A DNA stretch of 25,646 nucleotides from JACNLN01 sp964626495. GTDB taxonomy: Bacteria > Fidelibacterota > Marinisomatia > Marinisomatales > CAZVFT01. Every line of letters begins with the position of its first letter. The stretch's first letter is position 1. A program made the translations under genes and the position numbers. Below are positions 1-10,200 of this stretch, piece after piece. The stretch is taken from positions 1-25,646 of the forward strand of contig CAZVFT010000030.1 of NCBI GenBank assembly GCA_964626495.1, written 5' to 3'. The notes under the pieces were generated by a model. The model ran no database searches. It worked only from the letters and a program-made list of their open reading frames with translations, and was not told the DNA's origin.

Positions 1-1
1 G

Positions 2-790
2 TTATATGAAGTAAAACCGATTCGCCTGCGAGAACAAATGAAAAGAAATATTAAAAGATTCCCACCGGATTTTATGTTTCAAGTTACAAATGAAGAAGTG
101 GAATTCTTGCTATCGCAAAATGCGATACCATCAAAAAAACAACTTGGGGGACATTTACCCTACGTATTTACAGAACAAGGTGTGGCAAATTTAGCAAGTA
201 TATTGACAAGTGGTAGAGCAATTGAAGTCAATATTCAAATAATGCGAGCTTTTGTATCCATGCGACGGCTTGTAACAGGTAATGCTATAATTATTAACCG
301 GATGGATCGTATCGAAACAGAAATACAAGATAATAAAATTGAGACTAAAAAGAATTTTGAACTTGTGTTTAAAGCCATTGAAGAAAAAGATATTACACCT
401 GGTCAAGGTATCTTTTTTGACGGTCAAACATTTGACGCATACACCTTTGTTTCAGACATAGCCAGGTCAGCGAAAAAGTCTATAACATTGATTGATAATT
501 ATATTGATGATACGGTTCTGACACTTTTTTCAAAACGGAGAAAAGGTATTCCCCTTACAATTTTGACGAAAAATAGATCAAAAAGACTTACGCTGGATGT
601 AAAAAAATATAATGAGCAATACCCACCGGTGATCTTAAAGGAATTTCAATTATCCCATGATCGGTTTTTAATATTAGATGAAAAGATCGTTTACCATTTT
701 GGCGCCTCTCTAAAAGATCTGGGAAGTAAGTGGTTTGCCTTCTCAAAAATGGATATAAATGCCATTCAATTATTGGGAAAACTCAAATGA
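2..790 (+). CDS. ORF6N domain protein with C-terminal PLD-like domain (5' partial)
   Basis: The reading frame is open from base 2, and the residues before the first ATG (position 38; LYEVKPIRLREQ) already fit the ORF6N domain, so the true start lies outside the window. Numbering from that ATG, residues 1-80 carry the ORF6N signature (KRNIKRFPPDFMFQ, then LPYVFTEQGVANLASIL). ORF6N is a KilA-N-associated, phage-type putative DNA-binding domain. A helical linker follows at about 85-118. Residues 120-250 resemble a single phospholipase D-like half: SHDRFLILD with H207, then YHFGASLKDLGSKWFAF. The normal HxK is HDR here, as in many non-catalytic or divergent PLD-like domains. This two-domain architecture is common among bacterial accessory genes whose role is not known. 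The frame ends with TGA at 788-790. Confidence 0.75.
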   Translation, partial: LYEVKPIRLREQMKRNIKRFPPDFMFQVTNEEVEFLLSQNAIPSKKQLGGHLPYVFTEQGVANLASILTSGRAIEVNIQIMRAFVSMRRLVTGNAIIINRMDRIETEIQDNKIETKKNFELVFKAIEEKDITPGQGIFFDGQTFDAYTFVSDIARSAKKSITLIDNYIDDTVLTLFSKRRKGIPLTILTKNRSKRLTLDVKKYNEQYPPVILKEFQLSHDRFLILDEKIVYHFGASLKDLGSKWFAFSKMDINAIQLLGKLK

Positions 791-794
791 ATAA

Positions 795-846
795 CTGTCT
801 GAACCTTGATTTACAAGATTAGAGGATTAAGCATGATTATGGATAA
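795..846. repeat. Dispersed intergenic repeat (ctgaacc...gattta family)
   Basis: The text 'ctgaaccttgatttacaaga' followed by 'agaggattaagcatgatta' matches a degenerate intergenic repeat I recall from many Bacteroidota-like genomes, with the consensus of a ctgaacc box, gatttacaggatt and aaggatt. It starts just after the ORF6N stop codon. Only one copy is visible in this window, so the family call rests on memory. Confidence 0.4.
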
Positions 847-900
847 TTTTGTCAATCTTACCATGAGTCCACTTCGGAAAGGTAATTTTAGAATGAAAAA

Positions 901-936
901 AACCGTTCCGTCGGTAGCCGGACAGGTAAAACGGTT
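901..936. repeat. Imperfect hairpin aaccgtt...aacggtt
   Basis: The inverted repeat aaccgtt (901-907) and aacggtt (930-936) encloses 22 bases. It is followed about 9 bases later by a run of seven T residues (944-951 region), so it could act as a weak rightward terminator for the ORF6N gene, or it could be another mobile repeat. Confidence 0.35.
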
Positions 937-960
937 CCCAATCGTTTTTTTATTAAGGGC

Positions 961-1023
961 AACCCACGACTTAAGTCGTGGGTTATCAATATGATACAAG
1001 ATAATTCAACCATTTTAATGGTT
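961..1023. repeat. REP-like palindrome pair
   Basis: Positions 961-984 are a perfect 24-bp palindrome with half-site aacccacgactt. It is followed by a second hairpin, aaccatt (1008-1014) tt aatggtt (1017-1023). A strong palindrome plus a second stem is typical of REP elements mobilised by IS200/TnpA-REP transposases. No transposase is present in the window. The palindrome also leaves the signature THDLSR in two reading frames, so open frames crossing it are artefacts. Confidence 0.6.
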
Positions 1024-1080
1024 TTTGCGGTTAATAGAAAAATCTGCATAACAACCTTTTCGGAGGGGACTCTTACCATA

Positions 1081-1114
1081 AATCGAAAATCGTCAATCGT
1101 AAATCGAAAATTAA
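1081..1114. repeat. aatcgaaaat / aatcgtaaat tandem-like repeat
   Basis: Short near-direct repeats lie here: aatcgaaaat at 1081-1090, then caatcgt and aaatcgaaaatt at 1101-1112. Degenerate 'aatcgNaaatcg' strings of this kind occur as dispersed intergenic repeats in related genomes (from memory). I see no coding function. Confidence 0.35.
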
Positions 1115-1142
1115 AAGGTTCAGACAATCTGTTAATGCAACA

Positions 1143-1196
1143 ACCTTTCAAAGAAGTGTTTTCCAACCTTTCAAAGGGTGGCGAACCTTTGAAAGG
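1143..1196. repeat. cctttcaaagg direct and inverted repeats
   Basis: The unit aacctttcaaag occurs at about 1142-1153 and again at 1165-1176. An exact inverted partner follows: cctttcaaagg (1167-1177) against cctttgaaagg (1186-1196), with an 8-base spacer. The structure lies about 50 bp upstream of the giant gene's start, so it could affect its leader or simply be a mobile repeat. Confidence 0.5.
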
Positions 1197-1244
1197 CTAT
1201 TTTGGCATGGAGTGGTGAATGCTGAGTAAACCCACCCTTATGAA

Positions 1245-4200
1245 ATGATACTTAAAGTAAATAAAATAGTAAGAATAATTGCATCCGTTTTTACAATAGT
1301 AGTGATGTTTAATCAATCAATAATTGCGCAACCAGACACCCTGTGGACACGGACGTACGGAGGAACTAGTGATGACCATGGTGCATCTGTTCAACAAACT
1401 AATGATGGTGGGTTTATTATTACTGGACGTACCGATTCATACGGTGCTGGAAGTAGTGATGTATGGCTTATAAAAACTGATACTAACGGAGATACTGTCT
1501 GGTCCAAAACCTTTGGAGGTAGTGGAGAAGATTTTGGCAATGACGTTCAACTCACAAACGATGGTGGATATATAGTCACTGCTTCTACTTTCTCTTTTGG
1601 ATCTGGTGGGTCTGAAGCTTGGCTATTACGAACTGACTCAAATGGGGATACCCTATGGACTAAAACTATTGGAGGGAGCGGGGGTGACTGGATAGTGTCA
1701 GTACAACAGACTTCCGATGGTGGATATATTACCACAGGAGGGACAAGAAATTTTGGTGCTAATGGTGCTGATCTGTGGATTATAAGAACCGATTCAAATG
1801 GTAATATTCTTTGGACAAAACTATTTGGTGGTACCGGTTATGATTCAGGAATTTCGATTAGGCCAACTATAGATAATGGTTATATACTTACTGGAGAAAC
1901 AAATTCTTTTGGGTCTGGAGATTTTGATATATGGTTACTAAAGATAGATGCCATTGGGGATACACTATGGACCCGAACGCTTGGTGGAAGTAATTGGGAA
2001 TATAGCAAAAGTTTACAACAAATGGATGATGGTGGATATATAATAGCTGGTTGGACGCAATCTTTCGGCGCGGGGCTCACTGACGCATGGCTTATACGCA
2101 CTGATGCAAATGGTGATACAATCTGGACACATACTTATGGAAGTAGTAACTGGGATAAAGGATATTCAATTCAACAAACAGAAGATGGTGGGTTCGTGGT
2201 GGCAGGAGTCACTTGGTCTTTCGGCGCAGGTAGTGCTGATGTATGGTTGATTAGAACAGACAACCAAGGTGACACCATATGGACCAGCACGTATGGTGGA
2301 ACCAATTCTGATGGAAGCGTGTCGGTTGTATACACCAGCGATGGGGGATTGGTACTCATTGGCTGGACTGAATCCTTCGGGGCTGGCGGGTCAGATGTTT
2401 GGCTAATCCGGCTTGAGGGAGAAATAGACTCAGGATTAGTTGCCTATTATCCCTTCAATGGCAACGCCAATGATGAAAGTGTATATGAAAATCACGGAAT
2501 TGTTAATGGTGCTACTCTGACAATTGACAGGTTTGGTAATGAGAATAGTGCTTATGAGTTTGATGGAATTGATGATTACATTGATATTCCTTATAGTGAA
2601 TATCAACAACCCCCGACAATTTCAATTTCTTGTTGGGTAAAAAAAGAAAATATTCCAGATGGGTTTGAATCTATATTAGCAGCTAATGGAGGTGGAGATC
2701 CTAGTGTTGATGATCCATATGTCCTCGGGGTTACAGATTCTGGATATGTTTCAATAGGATTTGAAGGATTACCACAACAAATAATGCTTTCCAGTGAAAA
2801 TCCACTTTCTCTTAACCAATGGCATCACATTGTTACACTTTTCGATGATGAAGAAGATAGTGCTCGGCTTTATATTGATGGTATTCTAAATGATGCAGGC
2901 TATGAACCAATGATGACCCTTGATACTAATACATTAGGATTAAAAGTAGGAACCTATCAATTGGGTAGTGGTGCCCCACTATTAGAATACTGTTTTCATG
3001 GGGAGATAGATGACATTATGATTTTTAATCGAGCATTAACAGAAACAGAAATCGATTCTCTATATCATGAAGGTGGTTGGAATACAGCACCGGAGCCACC
3101 CACAAACCTTGCGGCTGATGCTGCTCCAGCGAAAGTCAGGTTAACATGGACAGCCAGCACTTCTTCTGATGTAAGCAGTTATAAGATTTACCGGGGAACA
3201 TCCGCTAACCCCACAACAGAAATTGCCAGTGTTTCTTCAACAACCACATCCTATGATGATACGGGTCTGACCAATGGTACCACCTATTATTACCGTATGA
3301 CAGCCGTAAAAAGCAGTGGCTTAGCCAGTTCTTACACCAGTGACGTTACCGTAAAACCTATGCCAATCTGGTATGTGTCTACATCGGGGTCGAGTTCCGG
3401 GTTTGGGTCAAGTTCATCACCTTTGGCGGCAATACAAGCTGGGATTGATTCAGCGAGCACAGGCGACACCGTCCTCGTCCATCCCGGTACCTACGTAGAA
3501 AATATCAACTACAACGGCAAGAATATTGTGGTTGGATCTTTATTCTTAACCACAGGCGATACTTCCTACATTTCCCAGACAGCGATTGATGGGAATCAGA
3601 GTGGGAGTGTGGTGACGTTTGAGAGTGGGGAGGATTCTACCACAGAGCTTTCTGGATTTACTATAACAAATGGATTACAACAATTTCAGAATCAAGGTGG
3701 TGGAGTAAAATGCTATTTTTCAGATCCTAGACTGGACAATCTCTTTATCAGTAACAATGAAGCTTATGATGGAGGCGGCTTATACATTATAAATTCAAAT
3801 TCACTACTCACAAATCTCACTTTCTATAATAATACTGCTATGGCTGATGGTGGTGGAATATCTTTTAACTCTTCAATTTTACACCTTACTAACTCGAAAA
3901 TTATTGACAATACTGCTGGAAATAAAGGGGGTGGGTTCGGTTTATCTGGTGGAAACTTGATATGCTCTAATACATTAGTGTATAATAATACATCTTCCGT
4001 GGGTGGTGCTGGGATTGCTTTATCAGCACATTCTGAAGTTACACTTATTAATAGTAATATTGTCCAGAACAGTACTTCAAACTATGGTGGTGGTACCTAC
4101 TGTCAAAACGGATCGGTTATTAATTTACTAAATTCAATCGTATACGATAACAACCCGGAAAATATCTACTTTAGCACAGGAGGAGATGTTAATCTCCTTA

Positions 4201-7200
4201 ATATATCAAATTCATTAATTGGTGGTGGTCAGAATGATATTATAACAAACGATTATGTAAACATATCTTGGCTGTCTGGAAATATTGACAATAACCCATT
4301 ATTCTCAGATACTTCAACAGGCGATTATACTTTGTCTGATTATTCCCCATGCATCGGTGCCGGTGCTGATATCGTCGAGATAGGAGGCACGTGGTATGTC
4401 GCTCCCGATACTGATATCTACGGAAACCCCCGTCCAAACCCAGCTGGCTCTAATCCGGATATGGGGGCACACGAAAACGACCAGCCCAGCCAGCGGCCCA
4501 AAGCGGGCACCATCGCCGATGGTCTGGGCGCTGATGTGGACTGGTACAATTCCACCACATCCTCTTCTGCCAACTGGGCACCGTTTACGGATGATAGCAC
4601 AGTGACGTATGAACTGGCTATCGGCAGCGATAGCACTGCCATATCTGATATACTGGATTGGACCTCCGTTGGTACCGACACGTTTTACACGGCATCCGGT
4701 TTGAGTATGACAGAAGGAAGCACGTACTATGTCAGCGTCCGCGGTACTGATATGGACAGCCAGGTTCCTGACACTACCACGACGGACGGTGTGACGATTG
4801 ATATGACACCGCCGGTTATTACAGAAGTGATTGAAGGGTCCCTCACAGCAGATATAGATTTTCAAAATAGTGACACTACGCTGATTATAGCCTGGAGCGG
4901 TTCCGATACGGCTTCGGGGATTAGTGAGTACGAGTATGCGCTGGGGACGACTGCAGGTGATACCAGCACGGTTAACTGGACAGATGCAGGCACCAATACC
5001 GATGTAACCATCACCGGATTGAGTCTGACAGAGGGAGTTACGTACTATGCCAGTGTAAGAGCATTTGATATGGCAGGTAATCTGTCTGATGTGACAAGTG
5101 GAGATGGCATCACACCGGATATATCAGCACCTTATTTAGGGACTGTTATTGATGGTTTGGAGGTAGATTTAACATTTACCGGTACGGCAGATTCTTTAAC
5201 AGCAAGCTGGACAGGGTTTGGTGACAGTTTAAGCGGTATTGCGTTCTATGAAGCGGCTGTGGGTCTTGCAGCTGGTGATTCATCAGTGGTAGACTGGCTG
5301 TCTGTTGGACTGGATACATTTATGGTGGCAACAGGTCTTTCCCTTCAGGATGGTGTTATATACTATGTATCCGTTCGTGCCACTGATGATGTGGGGAACC
5401 GGTCTGATTTTGCTTCAAGCGATGGGGTTATGGTGGATGTGAGTGCTCCCGTAGCAGGCACGGTCATTGACGGCTTGGAGTATGATCTGGACTGGACATC
5501 CGATTCCACCACCCTGTCGGCAAGCTGGACAGGGTTCAGTGATGCTTACAGCGGTATTGCCTATTATGAATATGCCATTGGAACCACTCCTGGGGACAGT
5601 GGTGTTGTGGACTGGACATATAATGGAGACAGTACCAGCGTTGTGAATGATAGTCTGTCATTAATCAGCGGCACCACGTATTACGTATCTGTACGAGCGA
5701 CAGATGCTGTGGGTCACGTATCTCTGTCCGCTTCATCGGATGGTATTATGGTAGATACAGCAAAGCCGTTAGTGTTTTATGTTGATGAAGGGGGTATAGG
5801 GGAAGATTTTGATTACCAGGGGACACTGGTGGAGATGATAGTATCCTGGTCAGGTGCAGACAGTTTAAGGCGTGATTTGATGAGATACGAATATGCTGTG
5901 GGTACATCTGCTGGGGATACCAGCACGGTTAACTGGACAGATGCAGGCACCAATACCGATGTAACCATCACCGGATTGAGTCTGACAGAGGGAGTTACGT
6001 ACTATGCCAGTGTAAGAGCATTTGATATGGCAGGTAATCTGTCTGATGTGACAAGTGGAGATGGCATCACACCGGATATATCAGCACCTTATTTAGGGAC
6101 TGTTATTGATGGTTTGGAGGTAGATTTAACATTTACCGGTACGGCAGATTCTTTAACAGCAAGCTGGACAGGGTTTGGTGACAGTTTAAGCGGTATTGCG
6201 TTCTATGAAGCGGCTGTGGGTCTTGCAGCTGGTGATTCATCAGTGGTAGACTGGCTGTCTGTTGGACTGGATACATTTATGGTGGCAACAGGTCTTTCCC
6301 TTCAGGATGGTGTTATATACTATGTATCCGTTCGTGCCACTGATGATGTGGGGAACCGGTCTGATTTTGCTTCAAGCGATGGGGTTATGGTGGATGTGAG
6401 TGCTCCCGTAGCAGGCACGGTCATTGACGTGTTTGAGGAGGATTTGATCTGTACGTCAGCTGGATCCGACCAGGTTGTAAATGCAGGCGGTGGTCTTAAT
6501 GATGTTCCTAACTACTATGTTAATGTCAGAGCTACCGATTCTATTGGCAAACTGGGTGATAAAGCCAGGTTTGACGGTTTTGACTTAGATATCTCCGATC
6601 CTGTCACTATTACAGCCATAAATGACCAAGGAAGTGACATAGACTGGACCTCATCCACGACCACCCTGGCGGCTGTCTGGAGCGGTTTCAGTGATGCCTA
6701 CAGTGGTATCGAGTTCTACGAGTACGCCATAGGGACAACAAGTGGTGGGACGAATGTGATCGGGTGGACAGACGTAGATACTGCTACACATGTTACTAAC
6801 GATGGGCTGGACTTGGACAACGGAGTAACTTACTTCGTGAGTGTACGTGCCACCGATCTTGTTTACAATGTCTCCGATGTCGCTACAACAGACGGCGTTA
6901 CCGTTGATACTATTGCACCGGTCATAAGCGTTGTATTCGAAGGTGCTACCACTCAGGATGAGGACTATCAGGGGAGTGATACAACGTTCATGATAGGATG
7001 GGATGGCAGTGATGATGCCTCCGGGATAGATTATTATGAATATGCTGTAGGGTCAACTCCTGAAGGAACAGATATAGTTGACTGGACAAACGCAGGTACT
7101 GCTACAGATGTTTACATAACTTCCCTGTCTCTCACAGAAGGGACTACCTATTACGGATCCGTACGTGCTTACGATGTGGCTGGCAATGTATCTGTGGTCA

Positions 7201-10200
7201 TGTCCGGTGACGGAATAACGGTAGATATAACACCCCCGGATACCGGAGTAGTGATTGACGGTATAGAAACAGATTTAGTCTATACTGGATCTGGTGATAG
7301 TCTTACGGCTACCTGGACAGGTTTTTCTGATAATTTGAGTGGAATCGATCATTATGAATATGCTGTTGGTTCTCTGCCCGGAGAGAGTGACATATTTACC
7401 TGGATAACTGTTAGTATGGATACCACGGCTACCGCTTCTGATCTATCCCTTGATGATGCTGTGGTTTATTATCAGTCTGTAAGAGCCACTGACCTTGTAG
7501 GGAATGTTTCTGAGGTTATCAGCTCAAACGGCATTACCACCGATCATACTCAGCCAGCTACTGGTAGCGTTGTTGATGGTTTGGAAGAGGATGAATCTTG
7601 GACAAATAGTTCGAATACGCTTCACCTCTCCTGGTCAGGATTCAGCGACACCACCAGTGGCATTCAGTTCTACGAATATGCTTTCGGTACTTCCGAGGGG
7701 AGTGATGACGTTATTCCGTGGAATAACGTAGGTTTACAAACAGGTGTAACTGATACTGGACTTACACTCATCAATGATACCACATACTACGGCTCTGTTC
7801 GAGCTACGGATATGGTAGGTAATTGCTCCAATCTTGTCTCCAGTGATGGCATTACTGTTGATTTATTTGAGCCGACAGTAGGGGCTCCTACTGAAGGATC
7901 CCCTGCTGATATGGACTTTCAGGGATCGGCGGACACCATCGCAATTTTTTGGCCTTCCAGTGATGAACCACAGTTGGCTTCATACGAGTATTGTATTGGC
8001 ACAACAGAAAGTGACTCCGATGTTGTCAGTTGGACGAATGTTGGTATTGACACCTCTGTGGTGGCCTACGACTTATCTCTCTCTCATGCTGCCACCTATT
8101 TCACTTCATTGAGGGCTTACGATCTTGCGGGTAGCCAGTCTCTTATTGTAACCAGTGATGGTATCACGGTAGACATTTTTCCTCCTGCAGTAGGATCCGT
8201 GATTGATGGCACTGTGTCTGATGAGGACTTCACGAGCTCGTTTAATACTCTTGTGGCGACTTGGAGCGAGTTTGAGGATACCGTAAGTGGCATCCAGTTA
8301 TACGAGTACGCTGTCGGCACCTCACCCGGAGCCATTGATGTTATGGACTGGTCGTCCACAGGCCTTAATACTTCAGTTACAGATGCATCCTTCACGCTGG
8401 TTGACGAGCAGGTATATTATGTCTCTGTCCGTGCCACAGACAATGTCGACAATGTCTCTGATTGGATCAGTACCGATGGAATCACAGCAGATCATACAGG
8501 TCCTGAGGGCTACTGGACCGTTGACGGTGACTCAGTAGATATTGACCAGCAAAACTATATAGATCACTTCGAGGGGTATTGGTCCCTGTTTACAGATGGC
8601 ATCTCTGGTCTCAACCGTCATGAATACGCTCTCTATGATACAACTGTTGCTGTGTACTATTTGCCGTGGACTGACACAGGTATGGACACTTCAGTTGTCC
8701 TTACTGATCTGGAGCTGTCTGTGGACCACGTCTACCAGCTCTACGTGCGTGGAGTTGACAACGTCGAGAATATTGGTTCTATGGTGAAGAGTGACGGTGT
8801 CTTGGTGGACCAGTCAGCACCTGCTGCACCGCAGAACCTTATCGGGTTTTTCTCCAGCGAACGGATCAAGCTCGTCTGGGATCCCAGTCCGGAGGAAGAC
8901 TTAGCCTTCTACACGGTCTATGCCGGAACAGAACAAGCTCCGATAACCGAGGTACTTCAAACCACGACCACAGAGGCTGAGTCGTTTGTCGAGGGATTCC
9001 AGGATGGGACAACCTACTACCTGAGATTAACAGCCGTAGACATTCCAGGTAATGAAAGTGTCTTTTCTGATGAAGTCACCGGGGTTCCCCGGCAGGCTGT
9101 TATTATGTATACCTATCCTGATACAACAGCCACTCTGAGTGAAATCGATAACCAGATCGCTGTGCACTTCTCACAACCACTGACGAGTACAGGGTCAATT
9201 TCTATTACATCACTGGCTTACCCGAGTATGACGGTTCAATCCGACTATTCCGAAACCGATACAAGTGTTGTCGTATCGATATCCGATCCTTATGCATCAT
9301 TGGATACGCTTACGCTGACGATCAGCGGAGTCACCGACTGGGCGGGGGACGTTACCACAGATAAGGTACTGACCTTTACTACCTACCTGCTGGCTGATTA
9401 CAACAGCGACTTCGCTGTGGACGTCACCGACCTGACTGATTTCATCTACGGCTGGACGAACAGTGATTTCGGCTATGAACTCGGTCCTGTCAGCGGGAAC
9501 GTCCCCCATCTAATCCCTGAGCAGGACGGTATCTATGATCTCCGTGACATAATGACCTTCACCCGCATGTGGAACTGGTACCATCAGACTAATCCTGTGC
9601 AGTTATTGGCTCGCGAGAGCTTCGGGCCGGGTTTGGAGTTTCAGCAGTCAGAGCGAGACCTTCTCTTCGATTTTCCTGAGGGTGCTGTGGCGGGTCAAGT
9701 CATTTTGCAATATCCTAAATCAACGGGAGATATGAGGTTTATTGCAGGAGAATCCTCAGAAGAGAGGGTAGAGCTCAGCCAAAAGAGTTTGGAAACGGGC
9801 ACAATTCTTACTGAATGCGGTTACTTTTCGGCGTCCGATTCAAGACAGATAAGGTTTACTGCAGAATCAACAAACAGACACGATTCGCAGGTTCTAGTGA
9901 CGTATATGTTTCTAGATATTGGCGGTCAGGTGGTGAGCCAGGGAACAATACCCGTTGACGTCAAGGCGATACCGGAGGTTTACGCTCTCCACCAGAACTA
10001 TCCCAATCCCTTCAACCCAGCTACTACTATCTTGTACGATCTCCCTGAGGATGCCTACGTAAACGTCTCGATCTACGATATACTGGGTAGAACTGTACGG
10101 TCACTCGTGTCCGATCGACAAGAGGCAGGCTACCACTCAGCTAGGTGGTTTAGTAAAGACGACAACGGTAACATTGTCGGATCAGGTGTCTATATCTACC

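Larger units (their letters stand above)
4494..8816 (+). repeat. 14 tandem Ig/FN3-like units with A-B-C periodicity
   Basis: Fourteen units of about 106 residues occupy residues 1084-2524. Each ends in a form of YYxSVRATD, then DGxTVD and a Pro. Units 2, 5, 9 and 12 form a subtype (A) with RA[FY]D[MVL]AG and D[FY]Q in place of RATD and DW/TF. The B-like and C-like units sit between them, giving a higher-order period of three units. Unit 7 is shortened to about 65 residues and lacks the SWxGF and YEYA core. Confidence 0.75.

Noticed and set aside
888..1166. Minus-strand open frame of 92 codons
   Set aside because: It runs through the REP palindrome and other repeats (THDLSR is the palindrome translated), so it is not a gene.
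4314..4865. 183-codon minus-strand open frame inside the giant gene
   Set aside because: It lies wholly within the repeat-coding plus-strand gene, has no ribosome binding site and shows no domain; it is a frame shadow.
4494..8816. Regular repeats considered as a CRISPR array
   Set aside because: Units are about 318 bp, coding and divergent, with no short identical repeats and spacers.
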